Assembly: GCA_948567375.1 (NCBI GenBank)
Contig: OX419757.1
Location: forward strand, 44,144,001 to 44,208,000
From: Lunularia cruciata
Lineage: Eukaryota > Streptophyta > Marchantiopsida > Lunulariales > Lunulariaceae
DNA: 64,000 nucleotides
Direction: 5' to 3'
The translations under genes were made by a program, and so were the position numbers. The notes below the pieces were generated by a model. The model was not told the DNA's origin. It searched no databases and saw nothing but the letters and a program-made list of their open reading frames with translations. Positions 54,834 through 64,000 of this stretch are shown here, in pieces (positions within the stretch are counted from its first letter, which is position 1; every line of letters begins with the position of its first letter).

Positions 54834-57800
54834 CTAATCCGATCCGATGTCTACTTCGTCATCGGCTTTCAAACCCGAACCCAAAGTAAATTTACTTCCT
54901 ACTACTTTGTCTTCGGGTTTCACAACTTCTAATTCTTCTACCAGATCTAGCAATTCTCTTTCCCGATCTGAAATTCCACTAGTGGGTAATCTATCTTACT
55001 CCTTATCTCTTGACCCACTCTTCTCTAATGTCTCTATTGCTAACTTTGAAGTCATATGTACTCCTACTTTGTCTACTTTGGGTTTTGCTCTTACATCCTT
55101 CCAAAGTTTGTCTATCTCCAACTTTACTAAGTCTAATCTAATCGCAATATTATCTTCTATGTCTAATATCTTCCTATCTACACAAGTTCTTAGACTGATC
55201 AACAAGGCATTTAAAGCTGTGTCTTTTTCTTGTCTTTGCCTCGTCTCCTGCACCAACAACTACAACTTGTGCAACCTAATCTCTTCAATCCAAACATTGG
55301 TCTCTATACTTAGCATCACGTTCATCTTGAGTACCATCTCCTTCAATGGCTCCAATTGCATCTTTCTTTCTTGCTCCCGATCTGCAAGCCAATCCTCTTT
55401 GTACATCACCAACTCCGCTTTGCACTCGGCTTCCATTGTTTCTTTCTCCTTCTCCTTCTGTTCAATCTTCTCCTCTTGATTACGAAGTAACTCTCGTAAT
55501 CTATCTTCTTCCCTATATCTTACTGCCAACTCCCTCTGCCATAGTAACTTCTTCTCTTCTATGCTCTCCATCACTCTATCGAGCTTGTTCCTTTGTTGCT
55601 ACTATGGTACCCACATTTTTCATTCTGGATGAGTTTTGAAGAAAAAGTGCCTTGTTGAAACCAAATTCAAACCAAATGGAGAAGAAATGAGTGGAAATAA
55701 GTGTCTTGATCAAGCTCAAGGGAGTCGACTTTGTGTTAGAGGAAGAAGGACTCGGACTGGATCAAACTCGAAGAAGTTTACTTCGTGTTAGAGGAGGGGA
55801 AAACTCGGATGAGACATTGAAGGAGGGCAAACCCAAAGGAGAAATAGAAGTTGCAGGTCAAGATTCTTGCGGGGGGCATATCTCAATGCACACAAGTCCA
55901 AATCAAGCATGCTATATCTTGTTGTGAGCGTTTTGTTTAGGGCTTTTTGTTGCCACCAAAATTGCAAAGTTTGGAGGTCTGTAAAAGAAGTTAAAAGTAT
56001 TTGAAGTTTTGGGAGTAGATATGAAGAGTAGTTTGGTGTCTTCGGGTCAATGTGACTTCGGACTTTGTACTTCGGACTTCGGGTTTACATGACTTTGGGT
56101 CTAAAGACTTTGCCTCAAGACTAAGATGACCGACTAAATCCAAGGAAGTCGGACCTCAGAGTGCAGTGAAGGTGACTTTGGGAATCTTGTGGGAAGCATG
56201 AGAGGAAGTAAGAGTAGAGAAAGAAGATAGTTAGGATACACATGACTTCAATTTCAGTTCTGATTGAAGATGGAACATGAATTGAAGGAGAAGTAGCAAT
56301 AATGAATAAACTCGAAGTGCAAGATTAGATAGTAAGTGTCTTCGGGTCAATTACATGAGTGATTAGGGGAAAGTGGGTTACAACTTGAAGGTGTAGATAG
56401 TGTATTCATACTTTCAATTACAATTCTCGATGATGACACAATAGAATTAGTAAAGGAATTGATAGTAATTAAACCCGAAGTAGATAACATAGGAGTGTAG
56501 ATGTCTTCAGAGTTACCATTGGAGACATTGGAGAAGAGTGGGTCGAGAGATGAAGGTTTAGAAGGGTTACCCACTAGTGGAATTTCAAATCAAGAAAGAG
56601 AATTGCTAGATTTGGTAGAAGAAGTAGAGGATATGAAACCCAAAGACAGTGTAGTAGGAGGTAAGATTACTTTGGGTTTGGGTTTGAAAGCCGATGATGA
56701 AGTAGACATCGGATCAGATTAGTAATAGATTTGAGATTGGAAGAGGTAGATATGAAGAGGTGCATTGTCATTTCGGATTTGCAGGTTAGAAGAGTTGTTG
56801 TAGAATGGTATAGTTGTTAGAACTGTCGATTTGTTCACTATTTAAGAGTGACATTTGTAGTATTATGTTGTTCAGTGCTCATTATTTCTGAGAATAGATA
56901 AAGCAAAGTGCTGTGAAGTAGTGCTCGTTCCTTGAGTTTGATTCCGAGTATCAGCTTTGCAATTGTGTTTGTGAGTGTGTGGAGAAATTTGAAGTGCAAG
57001 TCAAAGTTCTTGTTGGATGTTGGATTCCACAGCATTGATCTTCATTCAATGTGTTTGATCCTGAGTGAAGTGCAATCGAAGCAATGCCTTGACAAATCTA
57101 AGAGGAATTGTGGTGTTGTTAGTATTCTGCATTTGTGAATGTAGTGCGAGGTTGATGTGAAGCAATTTCAATCAAGGAAGTTGTGCCTTCAGTGGAAGGG
57201 TGGAACACAATTTTGAGGCAAAGTCGTTGTGCAGTGAAGTGCCATTTTTGGGAGAGCCTGAATCATCACAATCAAGATTGTTTGGAAAGAATTGATGGAG
57301 TTGTGATTAAGGAGTGTTAATTTGTGACAAGACTACGAGTCAGTGCTTGTTACTCTCTTTTGGGTGTAGTTTCTACCTGAGAGATTAAAGACGCAACCAA
57401 GAAGAACTACATGTTACTATTTGACTCCGTATTTGACCAATTCTGACTCGTATCTCTGCGGGAACAAACTTTACTTACCTGATTACCGCAAAAGTGATAT
57501 TTGCCGGGTTGTCATAGCTACCCTTGCCATAACATGGATAAGTTCCAATCTTGAATAATCAAACTGCTGCTTCAAAATCTTGTACTCTACTACTTGTCTC
57601 TCCCTCGCTATGTCACTCTTCTTAACAAGTTCCTCTTGATACATCACTTCTCTCTTCAAGTCTTCAATTACTTGATTGTTCACTACTGCCTCCTCTTGCG
57701 ATACTTCCCTTTCCTCCTCACCTTGGGTTCTAATCTTCTTGAACTCCAAGTTCTCTTCTTCTAATCTTGATAACACCTGCAAGACAGTCTTCACCTCTGG

Positions 57801-59323
57801 ACAAGTCGACTGCATCTCCTTCTTCCTGTGCTCCAACTTCACCAGCGATGGACACACGACCTCCCGCAGGTACTCCACTCCATCACTCGCAACTACCTCC
57901 TCCTTCATAGCAATCTCCCTTCTCACTTCTTGTTCTCCCGATACTCGCCTTTGTCTCTGCAGTCTTTTATCAAATCGATGCCTCACTTCCCAAGCTAGCA
58001 TTCCCTTCTTCCTTTGCCTTACTTGGACTCACTTCACACTTTGCCTTGCATCTTGAACGGACTCCTCTCTGAATTGCAATCTTCTTCTCTTCGGGATCAG
58101 GTATCTCATCCTTCAACTTTGTGTTGTCCTCTGGCTTGAGCTCTACTTGAACTTCTTCTTCCTCCTCCACAGTAGCTGGTACCAACATCATTTCTCCACC
58201 TTCATCACTGTCACTACTCGTATCCCCACTTTGCAGCGTTAGCTATGGTTCCTCCTTGCGTTCCAAGTTGTTGTACTTGCACTCAGCTTCACCTTCCGAG
58301 TCTTTGTCTTTTGATGCGATCACCACCATGCCTCTCCTCAGGTTTCCTCTCTTGGTCTTCCGAGGCCTTGTCTTTTCTTTGGCTTTGCCCTACCGGCTTT
58401 GCTTCTTTGACTTTGGAGTACTTACTTCTATTTCCACGCTCTTCCCATCTTTGCATAGTACTTGTTTGTGCTCCAGATTTGAAGGATATACTCCTGCTCC
58501 TCTACATCGACTTCTCTTCTCAAGTCGGGATGGAAGTACGATACCATTTGATTTCTCTCCGCCAAGTTGAGCAAATTTAACCCGAGGTAAAAGTGTGGTG
58601 CAAATAGCACAATGTAATGTGGAGGCGACTTATCCCGTAGATTCCACACCATTTGTTGTGTCCTTCCATGGAAGCACCTCACCCAATTGATTGGTTCTCT
58701 TGCAAATAGTTTGTGAAAGAACACCGCTTGGTGTTTCATCACATACGTTGTTCTCTCCGGCTTCAGAATTGCCATGAGAGCACTCACAATCCCTCTCTTC
58801 ACTGGATCCTTGTAACTCTCAACCTTGTATCTGTTCACGTTGTCTTTGAAGAGAACGCGTCTCTCACTTCTTGAGTTTCTTCTGCTACTTCTCCCTTACC
58901 CAAGAAGGTGGCACCCTGCTCTGTGCTTGTTTCTCTCCCGAGCACTAATCTCCAATCTGACTCTGTCTAGTGAGCCGGATTTCCTCTCTTCTCGTCTTCC
59001 TCGGGGCCATCGAGACACTTGCTCTCAATAATCTCAATCATGAAACCTAGAAAACTAACATTCTAGTTCCATGCCAAGAATGTAATCCGAAGTTGGCTCA
59101 AGACTTCGATTCTTGCAATTACGTCTAGCCTACAAATCGTATGATTCCTCCTTGTGAATTTGGAGTTCTTCTTTCCTCCTCCTATCTCTCCTGCTTTCTC
59201 ACTATCTCTTAGTTTCACTCTCTCAACTTCTCCCTTACACACTAGCACGTCTTCCACTCTATTTCCCTTCCCATGATCACTTGCAGGACGACTCCTCAAT
59301 GGCAAAGGAAAATTACTCGACAT
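54834..59323 (-). pseudogene. CL-A LTR-encoded protein, split by a nested LTR
   Basis: ATG at 59323, stop at plus 54834-54836. Part 1 (59323-57522) has the N-terminal domain, linker and early coiled coil; part 2 (55602-54834) has the later coiled coil (EEKKLLWQREL, RLRELLRNQEEK) and the tail. The nested LTR entered the codons after the ARVA-type motif. Stops and shifts occur near 59060, 58830, 58255 and 57970. Confidence 0.75.
55603..57516 (+). mobile_element. Short CL LTR variant lacking most of the ORF
   Basis: 1914 bp, with a perfect TSD GCTAC (55598-55602; 57517-57521). The start TATGGTACCCACATTTTTC and the end GGGTTGTCATA are one change each from TG...CA. The last ~1.05 kb (from about 56470) is normal CL-A, including the ORF's final ~84 codons and the second TATA-like box. 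The first ~870 bp do not match other CL copies and hold no convincing ORF. The other CL LTRs keep the coiled-coil ORF; this one does not. Confidence 0.88.
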
Positions 59324-59711
59324 TGCTTCATTGTAAGCCCAATTTTTATAAAGTCGCTTTTTCTTTGTCTCTCTTCAATTTGAGTTTCTACCAAGAAATC
59401 ACTGTCAATCGTACTCATGCGTATGGGCCGCCGGTTTTGAACGGTCCTTTCTTGAATTTCTCACACCGATAAAAGGTTGTTAGACTATCTTTGCCTTGGG
59501 TTGAGCTCCCCCCGATACAAAAACTCCTTACTTTAGGTTGTATGCTGATAGGGCATTTTCGAGTACTTTGCCTTATGACCCAAAGTCACTTTACTTTGGG
59601 TTTCATCCTGAAGACTCTTTTCTTTGCCTTCTTTGGCCATACAGGTGCAATCCAACTTCTCTATACACTTCTTCTTTATTTTGAAAAAAAACAAAAAATG
59701 TGGGCACCACA

Positions 59712-61050
59712 GTTTCCCTCGCTATGTCACTCTGCTTCACAAGTTCCTCTAGATACCTCGCTTCTCTCTTCAAGTTCTCAATCACTTGACTCTACACTAT
59801 TGCATCCACTTGTAGTACTTCCCTTTCCTCCTCACCTTGGATTATACTCTTCTTCAACTCCGAGTTCTCTTCTTCCAGTCTTGCTAATACTTGCAACACA
59901 GTCTTCACCTCCAGACACTTTGGTTGCATCTCCCTCTTCTTGTGCTCTAGCTTCACTAACAGCGTGCACACAAGTTCTTGCAGGTACTCCACTCCATCAC
60001 TCGCAACTACTTCAACCTGTGGAGGGATCTCTTTCTTTACCTCTTCTTTTGCCGATACTCACCTTCTTCTCTGCAATCGTCGTACCGGAATAGATGTTTC
60101 ACTTCCCAAACTAGCATTCTCCTCTTCCCTTGCCTTGCTTGGACCTGCTTCACACTTCGCCTTGCGCCTCGACCAAAATCCCCTTTGAATTGTAATCTTC
60201 TTCTCCTCGGGCTCAGGTACCTTGTCCTCCAACTTTGCATTATTCTCTTGCTCGAGCTCCACCCAAACTTCTTCTTCTTCTGCACGTACCAACATCATCT
60301 ACCCACCTTCATTGCTATCACTACTCGTATCCCCACTTTGTAGCATGAGCTTGGGTTCTTCCTCGTGTTCCAAGTCTTTGGACTTGCACTCGGCTTTGCC
60401 TTCTGAGTCTTCTTCCGATGACACGATCACCACCATACCTTTCCAAGTATATGAGTTTCTTCTCCTGGTCTTCCAAGGTCTCATCTTCTCTATGTCTTTG
60501 CCTTCTCCTTGTTGACTCCGCTTCTTTGACTTTGGAGTACTTACTTCTTCTTGCGCACTCTTCCCCGTTTATGTGTAGTACTCATCACTGCTTTAGATTT
60601 GAAGAATATACTATTGCTCTTTCGAGTCGACTTCCTTTCTCAAGTTGGGATGAAAGTGAGACACCATTCTGCTGCACTCTGCCGCATTGAGCAAATTCAA
60701 CCCGAGGTAGAAATGTGGTGCAAATGGCACGAATGCCGCAAATTCCACACCATCTGCCTTGTTCTCCCATGGAAGCACCTTGCCTAGTTGATGGGTTCTC
60801 CTACAAACATCTTATGGAAGAATACTGCTTGGTGTTTCATCACATAAGTCGTTCTCTTTGGCTTCAGGATTGCCACGAGAGCACTCACGATCCCTTTCTT
60901 GACCGGATCTTTGTAACTCTCTACTTTATACCCATTCTTTGTCCTCTTCAAAGAGAAGGCATCCCTCACTTCTTGGGACCCAAGAAGTGAGGGATGCCTT
61001 CTTTGGCTACCTCTTCCTTCCCCAAGAATGTGGTACCCTACTCCGCGCCT
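59712..61050 (-). mobile_element. A-II 5' LTR (CL-A), segment 3 with ORF middle
   Basis: Continues the LTR of A-II upstream along the minus strand. It carries the linker (ELMLQSGDTSSDS-type, about 60350) and the N-terminal domain back to about the LVLGREA block. It contains a 24-bp palindromic insertion at 60979-61002. It is broken at 61050 by a CL-B LTR, and its start lies beyond the window. Confidence 0.85.
60954..61002. repeat. Perfect 24-bp inverted repeat with 1-bp spacer
   Basis: AGAAGGCATCCCTCACTTCT plus TGGG (60954-60977), then A, then its exact complement (60979-61002). Other CL-A copies (38470-38500, 46440-46470) have only the left arm and then continue TTTCTTTGGC. The right arm is therefore a templated insertion specific to this copy. 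Confidence 0.95.
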
Positions 61051-64000
61051 TGTGGTACCCACATTTTTTTGTTTTTCTATGTTTAGTCGTGTTTAAGAGA
61101 AGAAGTAAGCACTGAAAGTTGAATTGCGGACAAAGAATGGATGAAACTATCTTTGGAGGACATCCAAAGAAGATGACATTGGATCTGATGATGGAGGTAC
61201 TCGGAAGAGGAGTACAACGGAAAAAGTCCGAAGATCACTATCTTCGGGTTGGAAGGTGCAAGAGAGACAAAGACCGTTTAACAACCTTGGTACGTGGCAA
61301 GAAAGTACATTTCAAGAAACGGCGGGGGTAGAACAAGCATGTCTTGACAGTGACTGGGATTTTCACACAGAAGAGAGAAATTCAAAGCTGAAATTGACTG
61401 AAGAATGACTACAATTTGGGGTAATATAAAATTGCGACTGCGTAGGGAAAAGTTGAATGTTCCAAGTAAATTTCCAATCCCTTTGAGTAGTTGTTCTGCA
61501 GTAATGCGTGTCAGGAAGCCCATTGAGAGTGAGATTTTCTGAAACCCCGAGGGAGTTAGAGTGTCTTGTCCAAGAGAGGGTCTCATTTTCCAGCATCATA
61601 GAACGAGAGAACAACTCATGGCAAAGCAGGTGGCCAATGCACTGGCGGTGCAAGGTTTTGCAATTTGGAGTGATGGCAGAGATTGCTGCCAGTAATTGTG
61701 AAGATGGTCCCGAGGTGGAAGGGAAGAGAGGCAATCCGGCTTTATGGACTGAGTCGGAATGGAGGTTAGTATTGGGGAGAGAAGCAGGAGAGCCAACGAG
61801 GATCACCTTCTATCTGAAGTGTGATGCTGCAAGGGAGATGGCGGAGATCCGCAACTCATTTTTTGCTCCAAGAACGATGGATGGATACAAGAGTCCTGTG
61901 GAGTCCTATTGGGATGGAGTGGAGTCCTATTGGGATCCAATCCAAAGAAGCATTGTGGGGGCGATGATGGCCATGTTCAAGCCAAAATGAACCACCTATG
62001 TGAACATGCAGCAAGCCGTATTCTTCCATCAGATGTTTGTAGGAGTTCCAATGAATTGAGCGAAGTGCTTTCACCACCAAACAAGGCAGATGGTGGTTAA
62101 TTCACGAACGGGCTTGCCACCACATTACTTCGCACCGTTTGCAGCACATTTCTACTTTGGACTGAACCTACTAACCAAAGAGGAGCATCATCATTTGGGG
62201 TCTCACATGCATCCGGATTTACGACAAGAAGTAGCCGAGGAAGAGCGCCAGTATATGCTGCATCTTTGAGCAAACAATGAATACTTCTCAAAGACCGGAT
62301 AGTAGAAGGTCAAAGAAATTACCAACCAAAGACAAAGAACTTGGCAAACCCAAAGAAGTGAGGTTGCCTCCCATGCAAAGAAAGACTCAGCGGCTGATTT
62401 TAAAGACTACAAAGATAAAAAAAGATGCATCATTGGGATCAGAGTCTGGGGAAGAAACCAATTTGCAAGAGGAGGAATCCGAAGAAGAGGAGCTCACCAT
62501 AAAAAGTGAGGAGTCTGGGAGCAATAGCGATGGGGAGCCAAAAGTTCAGCAATCAGTGGCAGTTAGTGAGGCTTGTCAAGCAATGGTGGTAAACAAGTCA
62601 AGACCAGAAGAGAAAGAGGAGAATCCCGCGGAGCCGAGTTCAAGAGGTCTAGACGAAGAAAGTACCAAAACAATGAAGATACAAAGATCACAACTTTGGA
62701 TGAAGGAGCCGATGATGGAGGAGAAGACTCAAGACAAAGATGGCGATGAAGAGGAAGAGAACTTTGGCGGAATATCATATTTGACAAAGGTGGTCACACC
62801 CTTGTTGGAGATACTGAAGGATCATCGGAAGGTAATTCCCCAAGATCATAGGAAGGGGATGAACGAGTTGTAGGTAGTGATGTATTTGATGAGTGAAGTG
62901 AAGGAGTTGCAAGAGCAACAAGTCCGAAGAAGTGAGGAAGTGGAAGGACTTCGGATGGAGGAAGGCTTGACAAAGAAGATGCTTACCATGTTACAAGAAA
63001 GCTGCAAAGTAAAAGAAAAAGAATTGCAGAGGCGAGACGGAGAATTAACGGAACAGGCAATGTGGCTCAGCAAGATGAAGGAGGAAGTGAGTGATGTGCG
63101 CATTGAGAATGTTCATTTGAAGGCAATGACCATTGTAATGGAGCAGGAGTTGGATAGTTTGAAGAAGAGTGCAGCGGCAAAAGATCAAGCATGGCAGAGA
63201 GAGTTGGCAGCCAAGCAAGGAGAAGAGGAATGATTACGAGAACTTGTCAGGAGCGTGGAAAGGCAGAGCATGCAATATGCAGAGGAGAAGAAGATGCTTA
63301 CTACGGAGTACAAAGACAAGTTGAAGATGTATCGTGAGGAGTTGAAGGTAGAGCGCTCTCGAGGATATGCATCGGAATCAGTGGGAGAAGTTGCAGGGAA
63401 GTTGAGAGCAATCTTAAGCACGGAGGCTGAAGGGAGATTGGGAGAAGCCCGCCTACATGAGTTGAAGTTACTTGTGCAGGAAAATTGGAAGAGAAAAGCC
63501 AAGGATGTGGACATGAACACCTTGTTGATCCGATTGAGAGAACGCGTAGATAGGAAAACGTTAGATGTAGAGAACAATGTTAGTCTTAGACTAGATTTAG
63601 TCAATTTGGAGTTAGAAAAGATTTGGAATAGTGTGATAGTGGAGAAGAAACCTGATGTTGCAAAAATAGGAATTCAAGTGTCATTGGACTTGATAATTGA
63701 CACAGTAGAGAAGAGTGGGTCAGGAGATAGAGAGTTAGGTAAGTCACTCCTGAGCTCAATTGTAGTTCCTAGCGTAGAAGTCATAGAATTAGTGAAAGAA
63801 TTGGTAGAATTAGCTATACTCAAAGAAGGAGAAATAGTAGGAAGATCATTGGGTTTGGAAGCCAATGATGAGGTAGACAACGGATCGGGATAAGTATCAA
63901 TTTTGAAATAGGAAGAGGTAGATATGAAGAGATAGATTGTTACTTGGGATCTGCAGGTAGGAAAAGATGTTAGGAAGTGGTGCCTAGGTAGGCAGGTCTG
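61051..64000 (+). mobile_element. CL-B giant LTR (runs off right edge)
   Basis: Starts TGTGGTACCCACATTTTTTT at 61051, left flank CGCCT, inserted in the A-II 5' LTR. It is the most complete CL-B copy: ~400-bp leader, TATAAAA near 61423, ORF about 61459-63893, then the start of the downstream region. It is collinear with CL-A in layout but strongly diverged in sequence. Solo LTR or full element cannot be told. Confidence 0.88.
61459..63893 (+). pseudogene. CL-B LTR-encoded coiled-coil protein (most complete copy)
   Basis: The frame begins about 61459, where the ATG seen at 777 has decayed. There is an early TGA at about 61540. The stretch with FLAWNWN is lost by a small deletion near 61665. 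Then come WRLVLGREAGEP, SIVGAMMAMFKPK, QQAVFFHQMF, PPHYFAPFAAHFY and GLNLL. The acidic linker is near 62450-62760 (ELTIKSEESGSNSDGE). The coiled coil runs from 62780 to 63560 (VKELQEQQVRRSEEVE, LKMYREELKVERS). The acidic tail ends in TAA 63891-63893. Four or more lesions are present. The same domain order and key residues as CL-A, despite wide divergence, support a selected protein. Confidence 0.75.

Larger units (their letters stand above)
54042..59711 (-). mobile_element. CL-A LTR inserted in the A-II 5' LTR (itself interrupted)
   Basis: The minus-strand start TGTGGTGCCCAC lies at 59711 and the end TTGTCACA at 54042. The flanks CTTTC (54037-54041) and GTTTC (59712-59716) differ at one base. 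Without the nested 55603-57516 copy it is about 3.75 kb, full length. Same-family, same-orientation insertion means this LTR entered its own relative. Confidence 0.9.
35575..61050 (-). mobile_element. Element A-II: autonomous family-A gypsy element, heavily nested
   Basis: Minus strand. 3' LTR 39350-35585, polypurine tract 39364-39351, pol 42800-39365, gag 51701-49892 plus 43612-42900, PBS 51782-51766, and a 5' LTR starting to the right of 51790 and running past 61050, beyond a CL-B insertion. It proves that CL-A units are the LTRs of a gag-pol element. Insertions inside it: F solo LTR (with a CL-A solo inside), D solo LTR, CL-A LTR (with a short CL-A inside), and CL-B. Without insertions the interior is about 6.2 kb. 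Confidence 0.9.

Noticed and set aside
55691-55927. 78-codon ORF in the 5' half of the short CL LTR
   Set aside because: Short, with no match to the other LTR proteins visible and no repeated occurrence in the window; it cannot be supported as a gene.
61508-61990. A separate 160-codon gene
   Set aside because: It is one frame segment of the CL-B LTR ORF, continuous in homology with the segments on both sides after frameshifts.

Overview
The window is plant nuclear DNA made almost wholly of nested LTR retrotransposons. I see no host gene, tRNA or rRNA gene. The evidence for a land plant is Ty3/gypsy and Ty1/copia polyproteins of plant type, a primer-binding site (PBS) close to the 3' end of plant tRNA-Asp, 5-bp target-site duplications (TSDs), CpG decay, and layer-on-layer nesting typical of very large genomes. 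A gymnosperm or other giant-genome plant is plausible, but no single marker fixes the taxon.

The dominant repeat, about half of the window, is a family of giant LTRs of about 3.8 kb, called CL ('coding LTR') here. It has a common subfamily CL-A (TGTGGTGCCCAC...GGGTTGTCACA) and a divergent subfamily CL-B. They are LTRs and not internal sequence: they have TG...CA ends and 5-bp TSDs as solo copies, they are followed directly by a PBS (11759-11775; 51766-51782), and one is preceded by a polypurine tract (39351-39364). Unusually, each LTR carries in sense orientation one long ORF (about 857 codons; best copy 28301-30875). Its product has a globular N-terminal domain, an acidic linker and a long coiled coil. 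The ORF is recognisable in eight CL-A copies or pieces and five CL-B pieces. A TATA box sits about 27-37 bp before its ATG in both subfamilies, and a second TATA-like box lies about 120 bp after its stop.

Layout. 1-2848: CL-B start (-), CL-A tail (+), copia 3' end and its LTR. 2849-4480: CL-B 3' part (-). 4481-6337: partial LTR of a second gypsy family, F (-), with 80-bp tandem repeats. 6338-21870: outer CL-A LTR (+), interrupted by chimeric element A-I (8675-20828: CL-A LTR, PBS, family-A gag, then F-type protease/RT/RNase H/integrase and F LTR, then the last 59 bp of a CL-A LTR). 21871-23024: CL-B 5' part (-). 23025-23972: integrase end of gypsy G with a PHD-like finger (-). 23973-35322: gypsy D (-), with an intact solo CL-A LTR at 27886-31669. 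35323 to beyond 61050: element A-II (-), an autonomous family-A element with CL-A LTRs. Its gag is split by an F solo LTR (43613-49891), which itself contains a CL-A solo LTR (44526-47326). Its 5' LTR is split by a D solo LTR (52438-53129), by a CL-A LTR (54042-59711, which contains a short CL-A LTR at 55603-57516) and by a CL-B LTR starting at 61051 and running off the window.

Nearly all coding regions are decayed by stops and frameshifts. The exception is the F-type pol (14525-18570), which is close to intact and therefore looks younger than the A-type sequence around it. Clean TSDs (ACCCC, AGGTA, GCTAC; CTGAA/CCAAA with CpG decay) give the relative order of many insertions.
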